Shown here piece after piece: positions 1-10,653 of a stretch of DNA of 64,000 nucleotides; within the stretch, counting starts at the first letter, position 1, and every line of letters starts with the position of its first letter. The position numbers and the translations under genes are program-made. The stretch is from Phaseolus vulgaris (taxonomy: Eukaryota; Streptophyta; Magnoliopsida; Fabales; Fabaceae). The stretch is taken from assembly GCF_000499845.2 (NCBI RefSeq), contig NC_023758.2, positions 7,975,665 to 8,039,664 of the forward strand, in the 5' to 3' direction. The notes under the pieces were generated by a model. It saw nothing but the letters and a program-made list of their open reading frames with translations, was not told the origin of the DNA and did no database searches.

Positions 1-279
1 GTGTTTGACGGTGTGTCTGAAGGAGTGTCACTAGATTGGAAGTGAGGAGCAGGTGATCGTGGGACGTAGTCATTTGCCTCCTCATAGTTTGGTTGCTCGG
101 GGATATAATCCATTATTATTGTCCCCAAGGTTGACACTCAAATTGCTCATGTGAGGAGGTGAATTGATGTCATGGGCTGTCCTGACCCGACTTCCCGTGG
201 CTTTATCATTAGACCACAACTCCTCCATGAGGTCATAATGGCGAATGGGATTGACACACCATTTCGCCGCAGATGGTTT
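1..279 (-). pseudogene. Harbinger accessory Myb/SANT-like protein, exon 2 (partial)
   Basis: This is the second exon of the Harbinger accessory gene, read on the minus strand from its splice site at 7497 (GCC), across retrotransposon E1, and on from 279. The protein segment includes WCVNPIRHYDLMEELWSNDK, which I recognise from plant Myb/SANT-like Harbinger-associated proteins. In the family this protein helps the transposase bind DNA and enter the nucleus. The frame seen from 279 hits a stop near 84, but another frame stays open to position 1 with similar composition, so a small frameshift lies near 100. The gene is disrupted by the 7.2-kb insertion and is not functional. The C-terminus is outside the window. 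Confidence 0.75.
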
Positions 280-978
280 TGATGGCAAATTTCATGAAGG
301 TCTTCTTGAATCATGTAAGAAAATGGTGCGGAAGCAATGAATGTGTGTGTGTGCAAGATCCTCCTAAGAGTGATGTTGATCTTGAAGGTGCATGATAGGT
401 ATGAACATAGGGAGGTTCGGCCAGCCCAAGGAAAGGTGAAGGATGTGAAGTTTAGAGCCTAGAGTTCTAGGGAGAAGCAAAGCTTGACACAAAATGGCAA
501 CATAACTTTACTCACAATAAACTTGGAAAATACAAGAGATAGCCTTCCTATTTATAGGCTATAAAACCGTAAAAACTAAGCTAATGTCTAATGAAATGAA
601 AGCCAAATGAAATGCAAATCACCAAGCACATGGCACATGTGCTCATGACCGGCCAAGCTAAAGAAATTCTAGAATGTTTCACTCATTTATGCTTTCTACA
701 CTACTCTAATTACTAAGCACCCTTAATGAGCCTCCATGTAACAATTACAAGGTCTTCTTTTCCCAAAACCGTAGCTTGACCCATATGTATGAGAAGCTAG
801 ACGGTCTAGGATTCCTCCTAGATGCTCCTTATGTAGCCGCTCCTCATCATGGCCTAGACGCTCCTCATCATAGGCTAGACGCTCCATTTGAGACTAGACG
901 CTCCTCATCATGGCTAGACGGTCTTAGTCTTGGAAGCTTGGCTTTCATAGTGTGGTGAGCTTGGGCCCTCCTCCATCA
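280..978 (-). repeat. E1 3' LTR
   Basis: 699-bp LTR bounded by TG and CA, matching 6793-7489 over its whole length. It has a TATA-like ATTTATAG around 540-560 (TATAAAT on the minus strand) and, near 780-930, five copies of a CTAGACGGTC/CTAGACGCTC motif. On the minus strand these lie at the start of U3, where enhancers usually sit. The purine tract of the element lies just beyond it at 979-995. Confidence 0.92.
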
Positions 979-1024
979 TCCCCTCCCTCTTGAAAAGGAT
1001 TTGTCCTCAAATCTAAGGCTTTTG

Positions 1025-1624
1025 CTAAGGGGATGGTTGTGGCTGGATGGTGTCCATCATCTCCTCTTTCTTGAGAAGATCTATCCTCAGATGTGCATTT
1101 TGATCTCGGATAGCAGCCTCTTGCTTCGTCAAGGTGTGTCCTCCCGGATCAAATATCAATCTATGTGAATCTTGAAACAAAGCAAAGGAGTTAGGGTGAG
1201 CCTTTGGAGAACAAATAATTGTGTGAAGTTGCCATTTTTGTTTTTCTCTTGTTTTGGCCAACTTCTCACAACACCTCCCTTTTGAGGGTTGTAGGTGCCC
1301 TCTAATCCTCTTATATTTTCTAAAATTTCCAAAAGTAGTTACTTTTCCCTTAGGCATAATCCCTTTAAGAAATGGTAACAACTTTAAAAAGGCAAGAGGA
1401 CATTGGGCACATACAACTTCAAATGGAGAAATATGAGTAATCTTGTGGACTATTCCATTGTATGCATGCTTATAAGGAAAAGGATTCTTATCCCAAGATT
1501 TGTGAGTGTCTTTCATGATTTCGTGAAGCATAGAAGGAAGAGTTATGTTTGCAAATTTTGAAGCTCTATCATTTGAGAATAAATCATGGAAGCTTGCCAC
1601 GTTTCTTAGGATGAGTTTATCCAC
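1025..1624 (-). pseudogene. E1 diverged integrase-like remnant
   Basis: A 199-residue frame in the 3' part of E1. Residues about 28-85 (KSWDKNPFPYKHAYNGIVHK through SPFEVV) align with the end of the integrase catalytic core in the related element E2 ([26 protein letters not shown]), but identity is low and the first two catalytic aspartates are absent. The rest has no recognisable match and is rich in Lys and Arg. It ends 47 bp before the 3' LTR. It is either a decayed integrase or a rearranged sequence that has stayed open. It cannot act as an integrase. Confidence 0.5.
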
Positions 1625-1658
1625 ATCCTTGAAGAATGAAACAAGACCTTTTGTCGTC

Positions 1659-2398
1659 CTAGGAAGCTCTAATTTGAAATGTGTCTTCCCAAGGATCTTT
1701 TACAAAAGGTGAAGGAGTATAGAGTTCTTGGGACTTTGCTTTAGGTGTAGTTTGAAAACAAGAGTTATACCTAAAGTAATGTCTTTGAACTTCTTTTCTC
1801 ATGGGTGACAAAAGTTTTCCTCTTAAAAGCTCTAGAGTTTCATCAACTCTCATTTGTCCCATGAGGTCTCCTTCTTGTAGACTTTTTCTCTTATGTGCAA
1901 AGAGAGTCTCGTTGGTACAACCATTGTTTATGAAAATTTGTACATTTTGCAATGATTGTCTCAATAAGACATGGCAAGTTGTTCTAGGCACTACTTCATA
2001 CAAAAATTGGTAGGTGCTTATAGATAACTTGTCATTCTTTTGGGGATATCTTAACACATTTGAGAAATAGTCTTGATCTATGCAAGCTTCTTTTAAAGAC
2101 TCTTCTTTTGTGCTCATGCTTGCAAGTGTTCCTTTACAAGAGGTAAGGCTAGGTTGTTCAACAAGAAGCATGTTTGTAAAGGTATTTTCAATGTGCTTGA
2201 CTTGTTGAATGACCTTGTGGGAAGGAACACTCTTCCCCCACGCCTTTTGTTTCCCAAAATTTTTCTCTTTTTCTATTTTTTCTTCATCCCTTTTGTGTTT
2301 CATTTGTATTTGGTCTTTTACCACTTGGGAATGTGATAAAGGGCTAAGTACAAACTTTTTGTGCTTGTGGATGAAAGAAATCTCGTTAGTTAGACCAT
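1659..2398 (-). pseudogene. E1 protease-downstream reading frame (diverged pol or linker)
   Basis: Continuation of the E1 gag-protease frame on the far side of the solo LTR at 2399-3434. The first 40 codons parallel the segment after the protease in element H (a KDQIQMKHKRDEEK-type charged stretch versus [14 protein letters not shown]). Beyond that, about 200 residues are unlike the reverse transcriptase expected there. The frame is free of stops from 2398 to 1661. I see no RT motifs (no LPF..S.KDLKSGY-like or YxDD). It probably represents a family in which RT was lost and replaced by, or collapsed into, a short linker. Confidence 0.45.
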
Positions 2399-3434
2399 TG
2401 ATGTGATTCCACTAGCCATATAGAGAATGATTCTTGACATTCTTAGGAATCACCTTGAGATGGACATTATTGAGGCACTTTTCTTAGAGTTGGATCATTG
2501 TTCTAAGACAAGAACTCACCAAAAACTAGTACCAAATCCCAAACTCATTTGGATGTTCCACATATTGTCAAATTGAACCAACAAAAAGAGGTAAAACTAA
2601 AAAGCACCGAATAGAATTGAATAAGAACACATTTGAACCGAACAAAGTGAAATTAAAAAGGCAAGAACAGAAAATAGGTGCTGGAAAACAAGAATAGCCG
2701 AACCAAACAACAAGACAACAAGCTAGAACAAAGAATTAACAAAGAAGAAAGGAAGGAGAGAAGAATTGCTCATGAAGATGGAAGGATGATGGATGATCTC
2801 GCCACTAGAAGTGTGGAATGCTCCTAGATGAGAGTGCTGCCGCCACTTGAGGACTCCATGGATCCATCAAGATAAGACTAGAGAAGAAGGCTCAAAAGCT
2901 CTCCAATGCTCACTCTAATTTTGAGTATAGTTTCTTTAGATAAATTCAAATCTGAATTTTACAAAGAGAGCACCTCTATTTATAGCCTAAGGTGCTGAAA
3001 TGCAAGCTACACAAATTCAAAAACTCCCTCCTAAAAAGCTTCTAGAATTGGCGCCTAAAACAATGCATGAGGAAGGTGTGACCTCTTCCTTCACTTTGGC
3101 ACCTCCTTTTCTACTCCTACACCTATCTACTAACACACCCCCCCAAGACTCCTAACTAAAGACTTAAAGATGCTTTAACAATAGAGGTTTCTAATGTTTC
3201 CCTCTAAGCACCTTCAACAATATTCTTTATTATTTAATACTTGGCCTTGCCCTTCATAGGATGAACTTGGGTTTGGGCTTGGGCTTTGGGCTTGGGCTTG
3301 GGCTTTGGGCTTGGGCCTCTCTTTATTTTATGTCTTCTTTTAATTTTAAGAAGACTAGAAGGAAGAACTTCAAGTGTGATGGTGAATTGCCTCTTCCTTC
3401 ATTAATAAAAACCTCCTTTACTTGACTCTCATCA
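2399..3434 (-). mobile_element. Solo LTR of the G family inside E1
   Basis: 1036 bp starting TGATGTGATTCC and ending CATCA, closely similar to the LTRs of element G (22681-23696 and 27115-28131). It is flanked by the 5-bp duplication ACCAT (2394-2398 and 3435-3439) and there is no internal region, so it is a solo LTR left by recombination between the two LTRs of a full insertion. It interrupts the E1 gag-protease-linker frame. Orientation follows the G LTRs. Confidence 0.92.
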
Positions 3435-4931
3435 ACCATTATGCAAGGTTTTCTTATCAAATTGCCATGGTCTACCTAATAAGATGTGGCAAGCTTCCAT
3501 AGGTACTACATCACATAAAACATTGTCTTTGTAGTTACCTATAGAAAACTCGATTTCCACTTGTTTGTCTACACGTAGTTCTCCATCCTCATTGGTCCAT
3601 TGTAAATTGTACGGTTTTGGATGAGGAACTACTTGTAGTTTTAGTTTTTCAATCAATCTAGTGCTACAACAATTGCAGCATGATCCACCATTGACAACAA
3701 GAGAGCATATATTTTCGAAAACATTACATCTAGTATGAAAAATGTTCTCTCGTTGTGTCTCAGTGGATGCACTAGGTTGATTGTGAAGGATTCTTTGAAT
3801 CATCAATAAGTCCCCCTCCAAAGGATTTATCCTCTCTCCTTCCCTCTTTTCTTGTATACTAGGTTTATCCTCACCACTTGTGTATTCATCTTTTCCTTTT
3901 AAGAACAAAACCCTTTGGTTTGGACATTGTGCTTGCACATGTCCTCTTCCAAAACATTTAAAACACTTGGTGTCCCTAGCACGGATGTATGGGGTGGAGG
4001 CATCTTTCACTAAGGGTTTGGTAGTTTCTTTGGGTCCGTCTCTAGGTGTACTACCCTCCCTTTTAAAGACTTTTTTGGGATAAGAGTTGGAGTAAGAACC
4101 CACCCTTTGACTTGAAGTTTTGCGCAAATTTTGTTGTTCAACTTTAATGCAAAGTTGAACCAAATCATTCAAGTCTTGGTAGGGTAATAGTTCTACTCTA
4201 TCCCTTATCTCAAGGTTGAGCCCACTTAGAAACCTAGATATGGTGGTGGTTTCTTCCTCTCTAATGGATGCTCTCATCATGTAGAGCTCCATTTTCTGCC
4301 TATACTCTTCCACACTCATGTTCTTTTGTTGGAGTCTTTGGAGCTTGTCCATTAACTCCCTATGGTAGTAGGAAGGTATGTGGCGACGTCTTAGGGCTCC
4401 CCTAAGGTCATTCCAATATTCTATGGGAGGCTCCCTATGAAGACGTCGGTCTCTCTCTAGAGAGGTCCACCAATACATGGCATTGCTTTGGAAACTAAGG
4501 GTTGCTAAGGGTACCTTCGTCTCTTCACTCACCCCATGGCAAGCAAAGAGTTGCTCGACTTTCATCTCCCAATCTATGTAGGTTTCTACATCTTCCTTGC
4601 CATAGAAATGGGGTAGGTCTACCCTTACTTCCCTTGGGCTCTCTTGCTCCCTTTGTCTAGTTCTTCTAGGGGGTGGTTGGTAATAGTCATTGATTCTAAG
4701 GCTTCCCTCCCCTAGAAACTCATTACTTTTAGAATGGGATGCATGAGTATGAGTTTTTTTTTATTTTTGGGATTTCTCTTCTTGGGCTTTAGCCAATTCA
4801 TTAATTTTATTCTCATTCTCCAATTGTCTAAAAGAAATCATTTGTACAGCTTGTGAAACTTCTTTTAAAAGAGATTTTATAGATTTGACTTCACTTTCAA
4901 TAGACTTTGGAGAGTGAGGAGTAGAAGACAT
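3435..4931 (-). pseudogene. E1 gag and protease start (Ty3/gypsy)
   Basis: Gag packages the element RNA into particles; the CCHC knuckle binds it. The minus-strand start ATG at 4931 opens a frame that meets an in-frame TAA at 4763-4761, where a short deletion relative to E2 removed part of a Lys/Gln/Ser-rich stretch. The rest is open down to the solo LTR: a gag core (ALRRRHIPSYYHRELMDKLQ region), a zinc knuckle CFKCFGRGHVQAQC, and a protease active site of the DGGSC type at about 3680, where the expected Asn region reads CCNCCS. It stops where the G-family solo LTR begins. Without a bypass of the TAA, only the part after it could be translated, from the Met at 4565. Confidence 0.85.
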
Positions 4932-6777
4932 GGCTAAAGTTTTTGTGTATATAAGTGTTTTACCTTAAGGAAATTTAGGAAAGTCAAAGAAGGTAGTTTT
5001 CCAGGTAAGGGAGGTGAGTCACAAAGGACTACTTAAGTACCAAGCCTTTGCCTTAGCCAAAAACTATCCCTCAATGTCTTCACACAAAACTTTCTCTTAG
5101 TAAACTACTTAGAACACAATTAAGTTGAGAAATCAAAACTTTTTTTTTTTCAATGCAAGAAAACAATGTATGTTAACTAATCAAGAAAGCTAGACGGTTT
5201 ATCACAAACTTAACAAAATAAGCATGCAAAGCGTCACTAACTAAGCAAAAGAAAAGGCAATTACAAACAATTAACAATTGCTAATTAAGAATTCTATACT
5301 AGTCGGCCCTAGGTGAGGCTTCTTGGACACTTTGACCCCTTAAAGACACACTCACCGTCTAAATCGTAATTAAGAGGTAATTAACACAAATTAAGTTGTA
5401 AGGAAATTAAGAAAAACACCCTTTGTTGATCCTCTTTTTGCTAAATGCACTTCCTTGTTGTCTTTGCTTGTTGGCCCTCCAAGTGTTTGTAGTGTTTTTC
5501 AAGAATGCTTGTTTCGGCCTTGGCTTTGTTTCCCCTTAGAATGAAGGTTTTAATTCTCCAATTCCAGCACCTATCAAAAGACTAGACCTTACCCAAGTCA
5601 AGTTTCCATTCAATTAAGCACCAAAGGAGAAATAAATTCCAGCACCAAATTAGAGGTCAAGAAACAAAAGCAAGAAACAATTTAATTGAATAAAACAGTA
5701 CCACCAAAAGGAGTTAGATTATGACAACTAGAAAGAAGTCCAAGCAATATTAAGCAAGCAAATAAAAGGTACCAAAATAAAGGTAGGCACACAAAAGAAT
5801 CCTAAGAATGACACTAGAATTAGATGACCAAATAAAAAAATAGCACCACTGGAAAATGTTGTGGGCCAGAAACGTGTTTTTCCCCAATTTATGCTGAGCT
5901 GTGTTTTTAAGATATGATTCTGAAATTTGATATGCAAGATATTCAAGATCTTAGCTCAAATCTGGCTTTGGAATCACTCAAAACGCATGCACCAATTTTT
6001 TTAATAAATTTTGCAATTTTGGTGTTCAGTTACGCCAGCTGTAGCGCCTCAGATTTGCACACTGATTTTAAAAGATTTATCATTTTTTTTCTGTTGATTC
6101 TTTTGGACTAATTCTTTTTTTGTCCTTTCTATAACACTTCAAACTTGCATATTCCAGAGAATCAAAATTTTCCTATGAGTGAAAATATTTTTCTGGAACA
6201 AAACAGCCAGCATAGAAAATTTGAAACAGGGAATTCTGGAAACTGGAAACAAAAACAGCAAGATACCAAAATTTAAACACAATGGAATTTGTGAAATAGA
6301 ATTGTGTAGGATCTAAACACAATATGAACTCAAACTAAAATTAAAAAGGCACTGAAAGATCAAAGAACAGCAGATTCAAAGCAATTAAAAATACCCAAAA
6401 TCAAGAAACAATCAAGCCAAATAAAGGACTACTAAGAATTGTTGATATTGTGGATGAACATGACTTGACAAAACATATAAGATTCAGAAATTAAAGACTC
6501 AAAAGCATAATATGAACCAAAAAAGTAAGCAATAAAGACTCAAAAGCCTAAAAGAAAATAGCAACTCAAAGGTGTATGGAATCTTATCACAATTTGCGCA
6601 AGAACTTGTTCAAGATCAATTGAACAAAAGTGCTTCGGTTGGATCTTCCACAAAGCACACCAAAACAAATTAAAATGCAAAAAACAGCAAGACAATTATG
6701 GAAATAAGATAAACAACATGAAATAAAGAAGATCTAGAAATGAAAAGACCAAAAGCAACTCATCTTGAAGAACCCAA
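4932..6777 (-). other. E1 untranslated leader
   Basis: About 1.85 kb between the E1 primer site and gag start. It contains no long frame on the coding strand. It is closely similar, in opposite orientation, to the leader of E2 (8811-10653), so the region is a conserved part of this retrotransposon family and not host sequence. Confidence 0.7.
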
Positions 6778-6790
6778 GCTCATGATACCA
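6778..6790 (-). promoter_or_regulatory. E1 primer binding site
   Basis: On the minus strand this reads TGGTATCATGAGC, 2 nt inside the 5' LTR. It resembles the complement of the initiator methionine tRNA 3' end (TGGTATCAGAGC) with one extra T. The same variant occurs in E2, G and H. Confidence 0.75.
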
Positions 6791-6792
6791 AA

Positions 6793-7489
6793 TGATGGCA
6801 AATTTCATGAAGGTCTTCTTGAATCATGTAAGAAAATGGTGCGTAAGCAATGGATGTGTGTGTGCAAGATCCTCCTAAGAGTGATGTTGATCTAGAAGGT
6901 GCATGATAGGTATGAACATAGGGAGGTTCGGCCAGCCCAAGGAAAGGTGAATGATGTGAAGTTTAGAGCCTAGAGTTCTAGGGAGAAGCAAAGCTTGGCA
7001 CAAAATGGCAACATAACTTTACTCACAATAAACTTGGAAAATACAAGAGATAGCCTTCCTATTTATAGGCTATAGAACCGTAAAAACTAAGCTAATGTCT
7101 AATGAAATGAAAGCCAAATGAAATGCAAATCACCAAGCACATGACACATGTGCTCATGACCGGCCAAGCTAAAGAAATTCTAGAATGTTTCACTCATTTA
7201 TGCTTTCTACACTACTCTAATTACTAAGCACCCTTAATGGGCCTCCATGTAACAATTACAAGGTCTTCTTTTCCCAAAACCGTAGCTTGACCCATATGTA
7301 TGAGAAGCTAGACGGTCTAGGATTCCTCCTAGATGCTCCTTATGTAGCCGCTCCTCATCATGGCCTAGACGCTCCTCATCATAGGCTAGACGCTCCATTT
7401 GAGACTAGACGCTCCTCATCATGGCTAGATGGTCTTAGTCTTGGAAGCTTGACTTTCATAGTGTGGTGAGCTTGGGCCCTCCTCCATCA
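6793..7489 (-). repeat. E1 5' LTR
   Basis: 697-bp LTR, TG to CA, matching 280-978. It is followed by the right-hand target duplication GGTTT at 7490-7494. It carries a TATA-like sequence near 7062-7070 (minus strand) and the same CTAGACG-type repeats near 7300-7430. Confidence 0.92.
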
Positions 7490-7581
7490 GGTTTGGCCTA
7501 CATACATTTCACATATTAGTATTTGATGCGAAATGTGAAGTGAAATGTAATTGTTAAATAAAAAATTTCTTATCATTGTAC

Positions 7582-7931
7582 CTTAATCAACTCACTCCAA
7601 ACTTCGTCCTCGGCTTCAAAAAGTTTGGTGGTCTGGTTCCATGCGAAACCACTCAATCCACCAAACAAATCATGGACTTCCCTCTACCTGTCCTTGAGGC
7701 TTTTCTGGCGGTTCTTCACATTATTTTTCTTAAGACCCGATAAGCCAGCCTCATTTAAAGCCATAACTATGTTAGTGTATCATTGAGTGGTCCAGCTACC
7801 ATCAATTCTACACCCTTTTCGTACCTCGTCAATCATTGCATTAAGCAAAATTAGGTCCATCTCCGCCGCCACTTGGTGAACTCTCGATAAGAACCTGATG
7901 AATTTGAAGCAACATTTTTCCCGCGATCCAT
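7582..7931 (-). pseudogene. Harbinger accessory Myb/SANT-like protein, exon 1
   Basis: First exon of the accessory gene of the Harbinger element. On the minus strand an ATG at 7931 starts MDRGKNVASNSSGS. A short frameshift follows near 7870, and the next frame contains the Myb/SANT-like core MDLILLNAMIDEVRKGCRID followed by a stop (TGA near 7778) in place of the usual Gly/Asn codon. The exon ends with a segment around HDLFGGLSGFAWNQTTKLFE and SELIK, directly before a GT donor (7581-7580). The intron runs to an AG at 7499-7498. Exon 2 begins at 7497 and is cut by E1 after 8 bp. The family role is DNA binding and nuclear import of the transposase. This copy is broken by a frameshift, a stop and the insertion. 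Confidence 0.7.
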
Positions 7932-8102
7932 CTAATTAACTTAAATAAAGTTAGGATGAGAAACATTGAAAAATAGCAGAAAATATATTATTTCATGAAA
8001 TTAATTGTTTACATAATCTTACCACATTTCGTTTGCTATAGTGTCCCTAATATCACACCTTAGCCTATAATCATGTTCACGAGCATGGGTGGTGCTTGGT
8101 TG

Positions 8103-8795
8103 TGATGGAGGAGGGCCAAGCACATCTCACCATGGAAGCCAGGACCCAAAGCTAGATTGTGATGAGCGTCTAGACTCAAGGAAGGAGCGTCTAGGACGTG
8201 ATGAGGGAAGGCTACACATGGAGCGTCTAGGAGGAGACCTAGACCGTCTAGGCCCTATTACAAGGTCAATGGCTAAGCACATTCACGCCCAATTGGATAA
8301 AGCCACGGATGGAAGAGAGAAAGCCTTGTACATGTTACATGGAGGCCCATTAAGGGTGCTTAGTAATTAGAGTAGTGCTATAAAGCATAAATGAGTGAAT
8401 ATTCTAGAAGCTTGTTTTGCTTGGCCGGTCATGAGCACATGTGCCATGTGCCTTGTCATTTTGCATTTCATTTGGCTCTCATTTCATTAGGAATTAGCTT
8501 AGCTTTCACGGCCCTATAGCCTATAAATAGGAAGGCCATCTCTTGTATTTTCCAAGATTATTGATAGTAAAGTTATGCTGCCAACTTTGTGCCAAGCTTT
8601 GCTTCTACCTAGTTTCTAGGCTCTAATCTTCACATCCTTCACCTCTCATTGGGCTGGCCGAACCTCCCAACTTCCATACACACAATGCACCTTCAAGATC
8701 ACCATAGCTCTTAGGAGGATCTTGCTCATACACATCCATGGCTTCCGCACCATCTTTCACATGATTCTAAGAAGAACTTCATGAATTTGCCATCA
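8103..8795 (+). repeat. E2 5' LTR
   Basis: 693-bp LTR. TATAAATA at 8522-8529 is a likely promoter TATA box. The first 240 bp contain repeats built on GAGCGTCTAGG and stay open in one frame to a TAG at 8368-8370, the LTR copy of the polyprotein tail encoded at the 3' end of the element. Confidence 0.93.
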
Positions 8796-8797
8796 TT

Positions 8798-8810
8798 TGG
8801 TATCATGAGC
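8798..8810 (+). promoter_or_regulatory. E2 primer binding site
   Basis: TGGTATCATGAGC, 2 nt after the 5' LTR, like the initiator-methionine tRNA complement with one extra T. Priming from here would start minus-strand DNA synthesis. Confidence 0.75.
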
Positions 8811-10653
8811 ATAGGTTCTTCAAAGATGAGTTGTTCTTGGTCTATTCATTTTTAGTTCTTCTTTATTTCATGTTGTTCATCTTGTTTCCATAATTGTCTT
8901 GCTGTTTTTTACATTTTAATTTGTTTTGGTGTGCTATTTGGAAGATCCAACCAGTGCACTTTGTTCAATTGATCTTGAACAATTCTTGTGCAAATTGTGA
9001 TAGGATTCCATACACCTTTGAGTTGCTGTTTTCTTTTAGGTTTTTAAGTCTTTATTGCACTTTTAATTTGGTTCATATTATGCTCTTTGAGTCTTTAATT
9101 TCTGAATCCATATATGTTTTGTCAAGTCGTGTTCATCCACAATGTCATCAATTCATAGTAGTCCTTTGTTTGGCTTGATTGTTTCTTGATTTTGGGTATC
9201 TATATTTGCTTTGAATCTGCTGTTCTTTTGATCTTTTGGTGCCTTTTAATTTTAGTTTGAGTTCATATTTGTGTTTAGATCTTACACAAATTCCTTTTCT
9301 TAATTCCATTGTGTTTACATTTTGGTATCTTGCTGTTTTTTTCCAGTTTTTCCAGAATCCCCTGTTTCACTTTCTCTGTGCTGGCTGTTTTGTTCCAGAA
9401 AAATATTTTCACTCATAGGAAAATTTTGATTCTCTGGAATATGCAAGATTAGAGTGTTATAGAAAAGACAAAAAAAAAATTAGCTCAAAAGAGTCAACAG
9501 AAAAAAAATGATAAATATTTTAAAATCAGTGTGCAAATCTGAGGCGCTACAGTTGGCGTAACTGAACACTGAAATTGAAAATTTATTAAAAAAAAATGGT
9601 TCATACGTTTTGAGTGATTCCAACTCCATATTTTAGGTAAGATCTTGAATATCTTGAATATCAAATTTCAGAATCAAATCTAAAAAGCACAGCTCAACAT
9701 AAATTGGGGAAAAAACACGTTTCTGGCCCACAACAATTTTCCAGTGGTGCTGTTTTTTATTTTGTAATCTAATTCTAGTGCTATTCTTAGGATTCTTTTG
9801 TGTGCCTACCTTTATTTGAGTACCTTTATTTGCTTGTCTAAAATTCTTGGACCTCTTTCTAGTTGTCACAATCTAACTCCATTTGTGTGGTACTGTTTTC
9901 TTCAATTAATTTGTTTCTTGCTTTTATTCTTTGACCTCTAAATTTGGTGCTGGAATTTATTCTCTTTTGGTGCTTGATTAAGTGGAAATTTGACTTGGGT
10001 AAGGTCTAGTCTTCTTGATAGGTGCTGGAATTGGAGAATTAGGACCTTCATTCTAAGGGGAACAAGGACAAAGGCAGAATCAAACACTTTCCCAAAACAC
10101 CACAAACACTTGGAAGGCCCAACAAGCAAAGACAACCAAGGAAGTGCCAATAGCAAAAAAAGGATCAACAAAGGTAGTTTTCTTAATTTCTTTTCAACTT
10201 AGTTTGTGTTAAGTACTTCTTAATTACGTACTTAGACGGTGAGTGTGTCTTCAAGGGCTCAAAGTGTCCAAGAAGCCTCACCTAGGGCCGACTAGTGTAG
10301 AGTTTTTAATTAGCAAACTGTTAATTGTTTTAATTACATAACTTGCTTCTTTAGTTACGCTTTGCATGTGTGGTTGGTTTGTTTAAGCTTTGTTGAATCG
10401 TCTAGCTTTCTTAATTAGTTAGCTTACATTGTTTTCTAGCATTGAAAATCTGATTTCTCAACTTCATTGTGTTCTAAGTAGTTTACTAAGAGAGAGTTTT
10501 GTGTGAAGACATTGAGGGATAGTTTTTTGCTAAGGCAAAGGCTTGATACTTAAGTAGTCCTTTGAGACTCACCTTCCTTACCTGGAAAACTACCTTCTTT
10601 GACTTTCCTAAATTTTCTCAAGGTAAAATACTTGTATACACAAAACTTTAGCC
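8811..10653 (+). other. E2 untranslated leader
   Basis: 1.84 kb without a supported gene; matches the E1 leader in reverse orientation. Short open frames here (for example 8894-9178 and 9236-9418) are T-rich chance frames. Confidence 0.7.

Larger units (their letters stand above)
280..7489 (-). mobile_element. Ty3/gypsy LTR retrotransposon E1 (degenerate)
   Basis: A complete retrotransposon by its termini: two LTRs (280-978 and 6793-7489) beginning TG and ending CA, and the 5-bp duplication GGTTT at 275-279 and 7490-7494. It reads on the minus strand. Order in that direction: 5' LTR, primer site, untranslated leader of about 1.8 kb, gag-protease (4931 to 3435), a solo LTR of another family inserted at 2399-3434, then two diverged reading frames (2398-1659 and 1624-1025), polypurine tract and 3' LTR. 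No reverse transcriptase or RNase H is recognisable. By eye the LTRs differ at roughly a dozen positions in 700. It landed in exon 2 of the Harbinger accessory gene, 3 bp after the splice acceptor. Confidence 0.93.

Noticed and set aside
776..958. 60-codon frame, repeated at 7287-7469
   Set aside because: It is the antisense of the E1 LTR repeats, present in both LTR copies; no evidence of a gene.
8894..9418. Phe/Leu-rich frames resembling membrane proteins
   Set aside because: They lie in the T-rich leader of E2 and the same region in E1 is broken.
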